From: Comamonadaceae bacterium UBA2334
GTDB lineage: Bacteria > Pseudomonadota > Gammaproteobacteria > Burkholderiales > Burkholderiaceae_C
Direction of reading: 5' to 3'
Length of the DNA stretch: 35,776 bases
Assembly (NCBI GenBank): GCA_002344885.1
Contig: DDUQ01000099.1
Span: 1 to 35,776, forward strand
The notes below the pieces were generated by a model. That model saw only the letters and a list, made by a program, of their open reading frames with translations, did no database searches and was not told where the DNA came from. Made by a program: the position numbers and the translations under genes. Below, piece after piece: positions 1 to 9,005 of the stretch. Positions within the stretch are counted from its first letter, which is position 1. Each line of letters opens with the position of its first letter.

Positions 1-13
1 GCTCTTCCGATCT
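1..13. other. Residual Illumina adapter sequence at contig end
   Basis: The first 13 bases, GCTCTTCCGATCT, are identical to the 3' end of the standard Illumina TruSeq-type adapter. The recC reading frame continues cleanly from base 14. This is best explained as untrimmed adapter at a contig terminus and not as genomic DNA. Confidence 0.9.
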
Positions 14-334
14 AACGCTGCCGACGCGGCGGCGCGGCGACTGTTCCTGGACGACCTCGAGCCCCGTGTCGTCGAACTGCTCGAGCTGTGGGCCCGTCCC
101 GCCACCCACCCGGCCTGGTTCTTCCCGCGGGCCGCTGCGGCGATCGGCATCCGCCAGAAGGACGACGGCGCCGAGGGCGCCTGGCAGGCCGAGCGCGGCT
201 ACGCGCCGGGCTACGCGCGCCTGCTCGGTCGCGGCCTGGACTTCGAGGAGGGGACGGCGCATTTCGACCGGCTCAAGGACGAGGCCGAACGCCTGGTGCA
301 GCAGATCACGCTGGGCGGGGACGGCGGGGCATGA
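14..334 (+). CDS. recC: RecC C-terminal fragment (exodeoxyribonuclease V gamma subunit), 5' truncated
   Basis: An open frame runs from the contig edge to a TGA at 332-334, giving about 106 residues. The stop overlaps the ATG of recB in an ATGA junction, and recD follows recB in the same way. The recC-recB-recD order is common in beta- and gammaproteobacteria, so position is the main argument; the fragment itself (motifs such as WFFPRAAAAIG and GYAPGYARLLGRGLDF) only looks compatible with a RecC tail. RecC is the scaffold subunit of RecBCD that recognises Chi and splits the duplex. The fragment is very GC-rich (about 70% or more by eye), somewhat above recB. The 5' part is lost to the contig end. 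Confidence 0.7.
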   Translation, partial: NAADAAARRLFLDDLEPRVVELLELWARPATHPAWFFPRAAAAIGIRQKDDGAEGAWQAERGYAPGYARLLGRGLDFEEGTAHFDRLKDEAERLVQQITLGGDGGA

Positions 335-3300
335 ACCAGCCCACCCTCGTCCGCCACTGGTCGGACCTGCCGCTGGGCGCGCCTGGCCGCGCGCTGGTCG
401 AAGCCAGCGCCGGCACCGGCAAAACCTGGACCATTTCTGCCTTGTATGTGCGGCTGGTGCTGGGCCATGGCGGCCCTCACGCGTTTACCCGCCCGCTGAT
501 GCCGCCCGACATCCTGGTGATGACGTTTACCCGGGCCGCCACGCGCGAGCTGTCCGATCGCATCCGCGCTCGGCTGGTGCAGGCCGCGCAGTGGCTGCGC
601 CAGGCCGATGCTGACGCAGCGGGCACGCCACCGTTCGACTCTTTCCTCACGCCGCTGCTGGCCAGCATCCCGCCCGGACAAGCCCGCGCCGATGCCGCCT
701 GGCGGCTGGCCATGGCCGCCGATGCGATGGACGACGCAGCGGTCTTCACCATCGACGCCTGGTGCCAGCGGGTGCTGCGCGAGCACGCGTTCGACAGTGG
801 CCAACTGTTCGACGAAACCCTGGTGGCCGACGAGCAGGCGCTGCGCCTGCAGGCCGTGCAGGACCACTGGCGCCAGCAGGTGTACCCGCTGTCGGCCAGC
901 CAGCTTGCACAGGTGCGCGAGTGCCCTGGCTTCAACAGCGTGCAGGCATTGGCCAGTGACCTGGCCAACATCCTCAGCCGGGCCGGGCCCGATGTGAACC
1001 CTGCGGGGCCGGGGCAAGCCGCCTTGGCCAGCCAGACGTTGTGGCAGGTGTGGCAGCACGCTCAGCGTGAACGGGCCGATGCCTTGGCGCAGTTGCGTGC
1101 CGAGTGGTGGCCCCGGGCCCAGGCCATGCAGACCTGGCTGGCCGACCAGACCAGCACGCACAAGAAGGCATGGAACGGCCGCAAGCTCTCGGCCTCCACC
1201 ACCGCCAAGTGGATTCAGGCGCTGGTGGACTGGGCTGCCCCCGCAACCGGGGATGGCACACCTGACGGGCCCGCCGACTTGCCGGAACTGACCGACACCG
1301 CGTGGGAGCGCTTCACCCCCGATGGTCTGGCCAGTGCCCGGGCAGACGGTGCGCCGCCGCTGCACGTGCCGCCCGAATTTGTGGCGTTTGCCAGCCTGCG
1401 TGACACGCTCCTGGCGCTGCCGTCGGTGGGTGCAGCGTTGCGTGCCCATGCCGTGGCCTGTGTCGCACAGCGCATGGCGGTGCTGAAAGCACGGGCGGCG
1501 CAGTTTGGCTTTGCCGACATGCTCACCCGGCTGGACGCTGCGCTGGCCCAGCCCGGCAGTGGCGAGCGCTTGCGCCAGCAGATCCGCCAGCAGTACCCCG
1601 TTGCGCTGGTGGACGAGTTCCAGGACACCTCGCCGCTGCAATACCGGTTGTTTGACCGCATTTACGACGTGGCGGGGGCCGCAGACGGTGCACAGGACGG
1701 TGCTCACGATGGTGCAGCCCACCCAGCCGGCTCAGCCTGTGCGCTGCTGCTGATCGGTGACCCCAAGCAGTCTATCTACGCCTTCCGGGGGGCCGATATC
1801 GACAGCTACCTGACCGCCCGCCTCGCCACCGAGGGTCGCCACCATGTGCTGGGCACCAACCACCGCTCCAGTCTGGCCATGGTCGACGCGGTCAACCGCC
1901 TGTTCGCGTGGCGGGAGGCAGCGCCCGGCAGCGGTGCCTTCCGTTACCGCCCGCCGGTGACCGATACCGACCTCAATCCCTTGCCCTTCCTGCCCGTGGC
2001 CGCCCAGGGTCGTGCCGAGGTGCTGGTGCAGCACGGCGGCCAGGTGGTGCCCGCGCTGACCGTGGAGGTGGACACCGGGTTGCGCCCGGTGGCTGACACG
2101 CGCCAGCTGTTTGCCGCGCGCTGTGCCGAACAGGTGGTGGCCTGGCTCAACGACCCTGACACGGGGTTTGCCCACACGGCCGAGCCGGGTGCGCCCCGGT
2201 TCCGGCGTTTGCGCCCGGCCGATGTGGTCGTGCTGGTGCGCAGCGGTGCCGAGGCACGCGCCGTGCGCCGTGCGCTGCACCGCAGGGGGTTGGCATCGGT
2301 GTACCTGTCCGACCGCGAGTCCGTGTTCCAGAGCCCCGAGGCAGCCGACTTGCTGCACTGGCTGCAGGCCGTGGCCCAGCCGCGCGATGCCCGGCTGGTG
2401 CGCGCCGGCTGGGCCACCGGTTTGCTGGGCCTGAGCCTGGGCGAGCTGGCGGTGCTGGCGCATGACGACGATGCGCTGGATGCCCGCATGGCAACGCTGG
2501 AGGCGCTGCACACCGTGTGGCAGCAGCGTGGGGTGCAGGCCATGTTGCGACAGACATTGCAGCGGCTGGGCCTGCCCGGGCGCTGGCTGCACACCCCCGA
2601 CGGCGAGCGGCGGCTGACCAACGTGCTGCACCTGGCTGAGTTGCTGCAAGTCGCCAGTGCCGGGCTGGACGGGGCGCAGGCGCTCATCCGCTGGCTGCAT
2701 GCCCAGACCCATGCCAGCGAAGGCGAAAACGACGAGCAGGTGGTGCGGCTGGAAAGCGATGCTGACCTGGTCCAGGTCATCACCGTGCACAAAAGCAAAG
2801 GGCTGGAGTACCCGCTGGTGTGCCTGCCGTTTGCCACCAGCTACCGCGCCGTGGCCAAAGACAGTCTGGGCTTTGTGCGCGACACCGACGCCGAAGGACG
2901 CACGCGGCTGCGCCTGCACCTCACCGATGACGATGTGGCGCAGGCCGATGAAGCGCGGCTGTGCGAAGACCTGCGCCTGTTGTATGTGGCCCTGACCCGT
3001 GCACGCCATGCCGTGTGGCTCGGGTTCGGTGTGGTGAAAGAAGGGCGCAAAACCACGTGCCACACCCACCGCAGCGCGCTGGGCTATCTGCTGGCGGGCG
3101 ATGCCGAACCGGGTGCAACCGACTGGTGGGCCGCCTGGTGTGGCTGGCTGGGAAAGGGGACATCAGACGCGGTTGGGGCGGGGGGCGGTTCAGCCGGAGC
3201 CCGTGGCCAGGGTGGAGCGGATGAAGCGTTGCCCGCTGTTAGCCTCGTGGATGACAGCGGCCAGCGGGTGGTCAAGCGTGCGGCCGACTTGCCGGGCCAC

Positions 3301-4503
3301 ACCCCGTTGGTGCGTCCCGAGGTGCTGCCTGCGCTGCGCGAACCAGCGGCCTACCGGGCCACGTTCGAGCGGGATTGGCGGGTGGGCAGCTTCAGCGCCC
3401 TGGTGCGCGACCTGCCCTCTGCCGTGCCCGACCTCGCCCCCAGGCCGCCCGCCCGTGCCGATGATGAGTTTATTAAATCAGAAGTACCTCCAGCGCTTGA
3501 TGGTCAAGCGTTTGATGCTATGCCTGATGCTGTCGTGCACACGGCTGATCCGGCTGCTTTCTGGCACGGTTTTGTGCGTGGACCACTGGCTGGCAATTTC
3601 CTGCACGATCAGCTGGAGTGGCTGGCCGGCGAGGGTTTTGCCTTGCCGGCTCCCGGCTCACCTGTGCCCGGGCGGGCAGGCGGTGCGGATGGTGCGGATG
3701 GCGGGGACAGCGCGGCTGGGGTGGATGGCCACACTCTTCACCTGTGGCAGCGGCTGATCCGGCGCTTCGAGCAGGCTGGGCATGGCGCGAACGCACCGGC
3801 CATTGCAGACTGGCTGGCCCGCATCGTCCACCACCCGCTGCCGCTGGGCGGGCCGCTTGCCATTGCTTCGGCAAATGCATCGGTCGTTGCGTCGGTCAAC
3901 GAATCGGAGACGGCACCCGGTGCCACGCCGTCAGCCGGTTCCGTCAGTTTGTGCCGGCTGCACCACCGGCTGCCGGAAATGGCGTTCTGGCTGCCCGCCC
4001 ACCGGCTCGATGCCCCGTGGGTGGGCGACGTGTGTCGCGCTCACATCCTCGACGCCTTGTGGCCTGGCGTGCCGTGCCCCGCGCTGCCCGTGCGCCAGCT
4101 GCACGGCATGCTGATGGGCTTTGCCGACCTGGTGTTCGAACATGCTGGCCGCTACTGGGTGCTGGACTACAAGTCCAACCACCTGGGGGCCAGTGGTGCG
4201 GCCTACACACCCGAGGCGATGGCCGCCGAAATGGCCCGCCACCGCTACGACGTGCAGGCGGCGCTGTACATGCTGGCGCTGCACCGGCTGCTGCGCAGCC
4301 GCCTGGGCTCGGCCTATTGCCCGGCCACCCACTTGGGCGGCGCGGTGTACTGGTTCGTGCGCGGGCTGGACGGTCCCACCCACGGCATCTGCCTGGTGCC
4401 GCCTGTGCCCGACCTGCTCGACACCCTGTCTGTCCAACTGGACGAACCGGGTGTGGGCGGCGAGCCTGGTCAATCGACTGCCTGCACCGAGGAGCTGGCA
4501 TGA
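331..4503 (+). CDS. recB: RecB: helicase-nuclease beta subunit of exodeoxyribonuclease V
   Basis: This 1390-residue protein is the 3'-5' SF1 helicase and nuclease subunit of RecBCD, which processes double-strand ends for RecA. Visible motifs are Walker A ASAGTGKT (K31), LVDEFQDTSPLQ, IGDPKQSIYAFRG (D477), TVHKSKGLEYPLV and LLYVALTRAR. A C-terminal RecB nuclease domain follows, with GFADLVF (D1266) and LDYKSN (D1279, K1281), the Asp-Asp-Lys triad spaced as in E. coli RecB. The start at 331 is set by the ATGA overlap with recC; the frame is open upstream but that stretch is out-of-frame recC. It is longer than E. coli RecB (1180), partly through low-complexity Gly/Asp/Ala insertions near residues 449-470 and 1110-1130 and a repeat-derived segment near 1046-1066. 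Confidence 0.97.
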   Translation: MNQPTLVRHWSDLPLGAPGRALVEASAGTGKTWTISALYVRLVLGHGGPHAFTRPLMPPDILVMTFTRAATRELSDRIRARLVQAAQWLRQADADAAGTPPFDSFLTPLLASIPPGQARADAAWRLAMAADAMDDAAVFTIDAWCQRVLREHAFDSGQLFDETLVADEQALRLQAVQDHWRQQVYPLSASQLAQVRECPGFNSVQALASDLANILSRAGPDVNPAGPGQAALASQTLWQVWQHAQRERADALAQLRAEWWPRAQAMQTWLADQTSTHKKAWNGRKLSASTTAKWIQALVDWAAPATGDGTPDGPADLPELTDTAWERFTPDGLASARADGAPPLHVPPEFVAFASLRDTLLALPSVGAALRAHAVACVAQRMAVLKARAAQFGFADMLTRLDAALAQPGSGERLRQQIRQQYPVALVDEFQDTSPLQYRLFDRIYDVAGAADGAQDGAHDGAAHPAGSACALLLIGDPKQSIYAFRGADIDSYLTARLATEGRHHVLGTNHRSSLAMVDAVNRLFAWREAAPGSGAFRYRPPVTDTDLNPLPFLPVAAQGRAEVLVQHGGQVVPALTVEVDTGLRPVADTRQLFAARCAEQVVAWLNDPDTGFAHTAEPGAPRFRRLRPADVVVLVRSGAEARAVRRALHRRGLASVYLSDRESVFQSPEAADLLHWLQAVAQPRDARLVRAGWATGLLGLSLGELAVLAHDDDALDARMATLEALHTVWQQRGVQAMLRQTLQRLGLPGRWLHTPDGERRLTNVLHLAELLQVASAGLDGAQALIRWLHAQTHASEGENDEQVVRLESDADLVQVITVHKSKGLEYPLVCLPFATSYRAVAKDSLGFVRDTDAEGRTRLRLHLTDDDVAQADEARLCEDLRLLYVALTRARHAVWLGFGVVKEGRKTTCHTHRSALGYLLAGDAEPGATDWWAAWCGWLGKGTSDAVGAGGGSAGARGQGGADEALPAVSLVDDSGQRVVKRAADLPGHTPLVRPEVLPALREPAAYRATFERDWRVGSFSALVRDLPSAVPDLAPRPPARADDEFIKSEVPPALDGQAFDAMPDAVVHTADPAAFWHGFVRGPLAGNFLHDQLEWLAGEGFALPAPGSPVPGRAGGADGADGGDSAAGVDGHTLHLWQRLIRRFEQAGHGANAPAIADWLARIVHHPLPLGGPLAIASANASVVASVNESETAPGATPSAGSVSLCRLHHRLPEMAFWLPAHRLDAPWVGDVCRAHILDALWPGVPCPALPVRQLHGMLMGFADLVFEHAGRYWVLDYKSNHLGASGAAYTPEAMAAEMARHRYDVQAALYMLALHRLLRSRLGSAYCPATHLGGAVYWFVRGLDGPTHGICLVPPVPDLLDTLSVQLDEPGVGGEPGQSTACTEELA
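3467..3526. repeat. Palindromic repeat copy inside recB, read in frame
   Basis: This is an AT-richer patch in a GC-rich gene. Its core is a perfect inverted repeat, CGCTTGA (3494-3500) and TCAAGCG (3504-3510), with loop TGG. It resembles the copies at 29876-29935 (inside the MocR gene) and 23898-23959 (intergenic). In recB it reads as ALDGQAFDAM; in the MocR gene the aligned stretch reads SLDGYALNAT in the same frame. It lies between the helicase and nuclease domains of RecB, where an insertion should be tolerated. The family assignment rests on aligning the three copies by eye. Confidence 0.6.
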
Positions 4504-6743
4504 ATACCCCCACGATGTTGGAAACAGGTGCGGCCGCGCCCACGGCTTCCATGCCCTCGCCAGCCAGCCTGACACCCATGCAGCTCTCGCACCGCGCGAC
4601 CCTGCCGCCGGTGCTGCACACCCTGCATGCCTGGGCGGACAGAGGTTGGCTGCGCCGCCTGGATAGCGCACTGGCCAAACACCTGTTCGATACCGACCCT
4701 GCCAGCCCACCCGCGCTGTGGGTGGCGGTGGCCTGCCTGTCTCATCTGGAGGGCAGGGGGCACACCTGTCTGCCGCTGGCGCTGTTGTGCCACCCGCAGG
4801 CAGAGGCACTGGGTTTGCCACCCGAGGCCCAAGCCGATCTGGTGGCCCTGTGGCACGGTTTGCCCGCTGATGTGTCAGGCTGGGTGCAGGTGCTGCGCGG
4901 GTGCGCGCTGGTGGATGCGGCTGGCTTGACACGCGGCGGCGCACCGCTGGTGCTGTTCGAGCCCTCTACCGACCAGACCCGCGAGCTGGTAACCGCGCCA
5001 GCAGAGGGCATGTCGGTGGGGGTGCCACATCAGACATCCATCGAGACGCCAAGCCCTGCGCAACGCAGCGGGCAGGCGTTGCTGTACCTGCGCCGCTACT
5101 GGCAAGACGAGGGAGACGTGGTGGGCCATATCCGTGAGCGGGTCAGCCGTCAACGGGCCGTGGACGAGCGGCGGGCCGCGCACTGGCTGGACCGGTTGTT
5201 TCCCCCTGCCGACCCGCCAGACTGGCAACGCATCGCCTGTGCGCTCGCCGCGCGGGCGGGGTTGACGGTGATCACCGGTGGGCCGGGGACCGGCAAAACC
5301 TACACGGCTGCCCGCTTGCTGGCCCTGCTGTTTGCCCTGTCGCCTCAGCCGCAGCACATGCGCGTGGCGCTGGCGGCTCCCACGGGCAAAGCGGCGGCGC
5401 GTTTGCGACAGTCCCTGGCGCAGTCCTTGTCGGTGCTGGCCCCGGCAGTGGGGGGCGAGTCGGGGCGTGCGCCGGATGGTGGGATGGACCTGGTTGCCCT
5501 GACGCAGCGCATTGGCCCGGCGCGCACCCTGCATGCTCTGTTGGGCGCGCGCCCGGACAGCCGCCACTTTTCCGCCAATGCCCGTCACCCGCTGGACGTG
5601 GACGTGCTGGTGGTGGATGAGGCTTCGATGGTCAACCTCGAAATGATGGCCGCGCTGATGCGTGCGCTGCCCCATCACGCGCAACTGGTGCTGCTGGGTG
5701 ACAAGGATCAGCTGTCGTCCGTGGAAGCCGGTGCCGTGCTGGGCGATGTGTGCCGCCACGCCCACCTGGGGCTGTACGGGGCAGGTACTGTCCGGTATGT
5801 GCAGTCCACCACCGGGCAGGACGTGCCAGCCCAATGGTGGGTGCCCGCCGGGCAACCTGTGCCTGCGCTGGCGCAGCAGACCGTGATGTTGCGGCGCAGC
5901 CACCGCTTTGGCGGTGCCATCGGCCAACTGGCGCTTGCCGTGAATGCGGGCGATGTGTCGGCTGTGGCGGCGGCGATGGCCACTGCCCCCACGCTGCCTG
6001 CCGGATCTTTCAAACCGCAGCCGGGGGTGTCAGGGGGTGTCGCCGAAGTTGGGCGGCTCAGGGTGGGCCCGGGGCCCGCGGCAGATGCCGCCCTGCAGGA
6101 CAGCCTGGCCCGTCTGGCCGTCGAGGGGTACACCCCCTACCTGCAGGCCATGGCAGAGGTGGGTGACGACTTCGACCACTGGGTGCGAAACGTGCTGCTG
6201 GCGTTCGAGGGCTTTCGCCTGCTGTGCGCCGTGCATCAGGGGCCGCTGGGCACGCAGGGGCTGAACCAGCGGGTGCAGTCGGCGCTGGCGCAAGCAGGTT
6301 GGCTGAATCCCAGGGGCGAATGGTTTGCTGGCCGTCCGGTCATGGTCACCCGCAACGACCCGGGGTTGGGCGTGTCCAATGGTGACGTGGGGGTGGTGCT
6401 GCCTGGCTGGCCGGGGGGCGATGGCAAGCCACGGCTGAAAGCCTGCTTCCTAGAGGGTGACACGTTGCGCGCCGTGCCGGTGGGCAGGTTGTCGCATGTG
6501 GAAACGGCCTTTGCCATGACAGTGCACAAAAGCCAGGGTTCGGAGTTTGCCCACGCGGTGCTGGTGTTGCCGAGCGGTGCGCAAGGCATGCTGACGCGTG
6601 AGCTGGTGTACACCGGCATCACCCGCGCCCGCACCCGCCTGACGGTGGTCGAGGGTGCGCCCGATGCGCTGGTCGGTGCAGTCCGGCGTCAGGCGAACCG
6701 GCACAGCGGGTTGGGGGTGAGGCTTGCGGAATGTGCGCATTAA
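4500..6743 (+). CDS. recD: RecD: 5'-3' helicase alpha subunit of exodeoxyribonuclease V
   Basis: A 747-residue SF1B helicase subunit of RecBCD. Motifs in order are ITGGPGTGKTYTA (Walker A, K266), VLVVDEASMVNLEM (Walker B), LLGDKDQLSSVEAGAVLGD, a QTVMLRRSHRFGGAIGQLA motif, TVHKSQGSEFAHAVLVLP and ELVYTGITRAR near the C terminus. The start at 4500 forms an ATGA overlap with the recB stop, which implies translational coupling in a recCBD operon. The frame is open far upstream, but that stretch is a shadow of recB. Length is above E. coli RecD (608), as is usual in Burkholderiales. No clear terminator is seen after the TAA. Confidence 0.96.
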   Translation: MNTPTMLETGAAAPTASMPSPASLTPMQLSHRATLPPVLHTLHAWADRGWLRRLDSALAKHLFDTDPASPPALWVAVACLSHLEGRGHTCLPLALLCHPQAEALGLPPEAQADLVALWHGLPADVSGWVQVLRGCALVDAAGLTRGGAPLVLFEPSTDQTRELVTAPAEGMSVGVPHQTSIETPSPAQRSGQALLYLRRYWQDEGDVVGHIRERVSRQRAVDERRAAHWLDRLFPPADPPDWQRIACALAARAGLTVITGGPGTGKTYTAARLLALLFALSPQPQHMRVALAAPTGKAAARLRQSLAQSLSVLAPAVGGESGRAPDGGMDLVALTQRIGPARTLHALLGARPDSRHFSANARHPLDVDVLVVDEASMVNLEMMAALMRALPHHAQLVLLGDKDQLSSVEAGAVLGDVCRHAHLGLYGAGTVRYVQSTTGQDVPAQWWVPAGQPVPALAQQTVMLRRSHRFGGAIGQLALAVNAGDVSAVAAAMATAPTLPAGSFKPQPGVSGGVAEVGRLRVGPGPAADAALQDSLARLAVEGYTPYLQAMAEVGDDFDHWVRNVLLAFEGFRLLCAVHQGPLGTQGLNQRVQSALAQAGWLNPRGEWFAGRPVMVTRNDPGLGVSNGDVGVVLPGWPGGDGKPRLKACFLEGDTLRAVPVGRLSHVETAFAMTVHKSQGSEFAHAVLVLPSGAQGMLTRELVYTGITRARTRLTVVEGAPDALVGAVRRQANRHSGLGVRLAECAH

Positions 6744-6808
6744 GGCACAAATCGTGTGTGGATTGCGACGAACATGCGTCCGGTGGGCGCTTCGCCGTAG
6801 ACCAACGC

Positions 6809-6827
6809 CTGTCATGACAGTAGACTT
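6809..6827. promoter_or_regulatory. 12-bp perfect palindrome and possible -10 ahead of the exopolysaccharide operon
   Basis: In the 110-bp gap between recD and the bcsE-like gene, CTGTCATGACAG (6809-6820) is a perfect palindrome. TAGACT (6821-6826) directly follows and could serve as a weak -10 hexamer; no good -35 is visible at standard spacing. The 9-mer CAGTAGACT spanning the edge (6818-6826) recurs at 19486-19494 upstream of the PilZ gene. An operator role is only inferred from symmetry and position. Confidence 0.35.
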
Positions 6828-6853
6828 GCGAACGATCCGATCCAGGGTCGACA

Positions 6854-8953
6854 TTGCCGCCACGACCTATGGACTTCTCAAATCATCGCAATTTGCCGGT
6901 GTCGGAACAATCAAAAGCCAGACCTGATTTGTGCTTGCTCGCGGGTCAGGACGGCGGGCAGCTTGACTCCTTGGTTTCTGGCGGTGTGTACGCGCTGGTG
7001 CCTCAATCGCCACCAGCGCGTTATCCCCTATGGGCAGGACTTCTTCGGGATGCGACGCGGGACGGGCGGGTCTGTCACGTGCTCTTGCGTACGCCTGCTC
7101 CCGATTTTCTGGCGCGGCTTGCGAAAGAGGGTTGGGCAGAAGTTATGGAAGCCTGGCGGGACGAGAGGCTTCGCGTCTACCCCATGGTCGAGGATTTTGC
7201 AACCCAGTTGTTCCGGTTAGACATCGAAGGCCTGACTGCTGAATTCTCGTATTGGGGCTTTCGGCAGGACGAATTGGTGATGGTGGATGCTGCAGACGAG
7301 TTGTTGAGTTTGCACGACCTTGCTCTTGCCACATCTCAGTTGGCCAAGTTGCGCACGTGGACGAAAAGCCAGAACCTGCCGCTGCTGCTCAACTTCACGT
7401 TTGGGGCATCGGTCGATGGCAGCAACAGTCTGACCCGGTTGATGGATAACTTGTCTGGCATTGCGCGCATACACAGCGACCACACCGGACCGGTGTTGAC
7501 GCTGGAGTACTGGCAGGGTTCGCTGGGAACCGCGGCCGAAAGAATTTTGCTGTTGCAGCAAAATCGCATGGGATATACCCTGCGACCCGAACCTTCTGGT
7601 GTTGTGCCGGTCCATGCAGGTGGCTTGCAGGTGCCAGGATCTTTGCCTGGCAGTGTGGAAGTGCCCACTCCCGCAGTGGTGCCGCCGGTTTCGATCGCAC
7701 AGGACAAAGTGTGGGCTCGCGAACTCCAGATGTTGACCGGCCAGGATTGGCAGGCATGCGATGAGATAGACGAGATGCTGGATAGGGTTGGTGAGCAAAA
7801 ATCGCCGCTGCTGGTGTTGCGATTCGGCGCTGATTCGACCTTGTCTGATTTGGCCGCTGATGTCCACAGGACGCGGACAGCGTTGGGTGTGGCTGCGCGT
7901 CTGGTGGTTGCCGAGCACCGTGTGTCATTGCGATATGCCAACGAAATGATGTTGCTGAGGTTGGGTGCCAATGCCATCATCCGTCAGGATGTGCCGCTTG
8001 GGCGGTGGCCCGCTGCATTGGATGCGCTCAAGGGGCAAGTGCTGAGGGCCATGCCTGATGTGGATGTCATGACAGCGATGTCCAATGCCGCTTCACCGCA
8101 TGGTCGCGGTTATGTGGCCGTGCCCGATTTTTTGACGCAACTTCACGAGGCAAAAGAGCGGAGCAAAGTATTGGATGTGCCGTTTGCATTGGCCGTCATC
8201 AAACCCAAACCTTACTGCATAGGCAAGGCCATCGCAGCAGCGACTTTCAGGCGCAACGGCGATTTCATCACAACGGATGGTCACGTGATCGTGGTGTTTT
8301 TCAATGCCTGCTCCCTGACTCGCGGGCAGCAGGTGCTCGAAGGCACATTTGAAGGGAGTTTTGACCGTTTTGGGATTGCTGTTGATTGGATGAGCAGTGA
8401 CCGTGATGTAGACGGCCTGATCAGCAAACTGGCAGATGGCCACGCGACTGACCCTTTCAATCTTGAAATATATGAGGAAGGTGCCAGGGTGGCTGAGGCT
8501 TTGTTCAATGCACCTCCTCTCATCAATACAAGCTCCCATTCAGAGGTTCACGGTGAAATAGTTGAGTCAGTCGTTGAGGCGGGTGAACCACAAACTGGCC
8601 TTCCGCAGACAGACGAAGTGCCGCATTCGGATACGTTGAATCAAACCAAATCCAGCACGCAGAAAGTCCGAGGGAAAAAAAAGCCCAAACTGTCAGCCTC
8701 TTTGGGAACTCAAGCACCTGAAGATGCGGTGGTTATTCCGCCGGCAGATTCTTTCGATTTCAACAATGACAATCAAAAGCCAACTGCTGAAGTGGTGGAT
8801 CTTGTTGAAGAATCATGGGTGGTGGAAGCTTCCGATGCGAATCCAACTTCTCCTCGTTATCGGCTGTTGCCAACAGTTCCGCTCACTGCCACGCCAGTTC
8901 TAAAGCGTTTGGTAAAGCCAAATGGCGGTGGCACAGCGGGCAAAAAATTTTGA
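6854..8953 (+). CDS. bcsE: BcsE-like c-di-GMP receptor (cellulose biosynthesis regulator family)
   Basis: A 699-residue cytosolic protein. E. coli BcsE is a c-di-GMP-binding regulator that boosts cellulose secretion at the inner-membrane synthase. The central and C-terminal regions follow that protein: the stretch SLRYANEMMLLRLGAN matches its degenerate receiver domain, and TFRRNGDFITTDGHVIVVFF matches its GIL/GGDEF-like domain. The c-di-GMP motif RxGD is intact (R467-N-G-D470). The second RxxD site of E. coli (RATD) is here R360-Y-A-N363, so its Asp is lost. Residues from about 555 form a polar, probably disordered tail with a basic patch (KKKPKLS). The start is uncertain: TTG 6854 has AGGG five bases upstream, while ATG 6869 lacks a clear ribosome site. 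It heads the plus operon. No bcsA or bcsB is nearby, which is odd for BcsE. Confidence 0.85.
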   Translation: MPPRPMDFSNHRNLPVSEQSKARPDLCLLAGQDGGQLDSLVSGGVYALVPQSPPARYPLWAGLLRDATRDGRVCHVLLRTPAPDFLARLAKEGWAEVMEAWRDERLRVYPMVEDFATQLFRLDIEGLTAEFSYWGFRQDELVMVDAADELLSLHDLALATSQLAKLRTWTKSQNLPLLLNFTFGASVDGSNSLTRLMDNLSGIARIHSDHTGPVLTLEYWQGSLGTAAERILLLQQNRMGYTLRPEPSGVVPVHAGGLQVPGSLPGSVEVPTPAVVPPVSIAQDKVWARELQMLTGQDWQACDEIDEMLDRVGEQKSPLLVLRFGADSTLSDLAADVHRTRTALGVAARLVVAEHRVSLRYANEMMLLRLGANAIIRQDVPLGRWPAALDALKGQVLRAMPDVDVMTAMSNAASPHGRGYVAVPDFLTQLHEAKERSKVLDVPFALAVIKPKPYCIGKAIAAATFRRNGDFITTDGHVIVVFFNACSLTRGQQVLEGTFEGSFDRFGIAVDWMSSDRDVDGLISKLADGHATDPFNLEIYEEGARVAEALFNAPPLINTSSHSEVHGEIVESVVEAGEPQTGLPQTDEVPHSDTLNQTKSSTQKVRGKKKPKLSASLGTQAPEDAVVIPPADSFDFNNDNQKPTAEVVDLVEESWVVEASDANPTSPRYRLLPTVPLTATPVLKRLVKPNGGGTAGKKF

Positions 8954-9005
8954 TGCTCTTTTTGTATGTGCAGGGCCTAGAGATCACGCTAGGAGCGTCT
9001 TGCAA

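Noticed and set aside
88..330. Upstream extension of the recB frame
   Set aside because: It overlaps the recC tail in another frame and the ATGA junction fixes the start at 331.
211..1722. Long antisense frame of 503 codons opposite recB
   Set aside because: It is a GC-rich mirror of recB with no family motif, and recB itself is certain.
1732..3069. Antisense frame of 445 codons opposite recB
   Set aside because: His/Gln/Arg-rich shadow translation without motifs or a ribosome site.
3618..4499. Upstream extension of the recD frame by 294 codons
   Set aside because: It is out-of-frame recB sequence, rich in Arg/Ala, with no helicase features.
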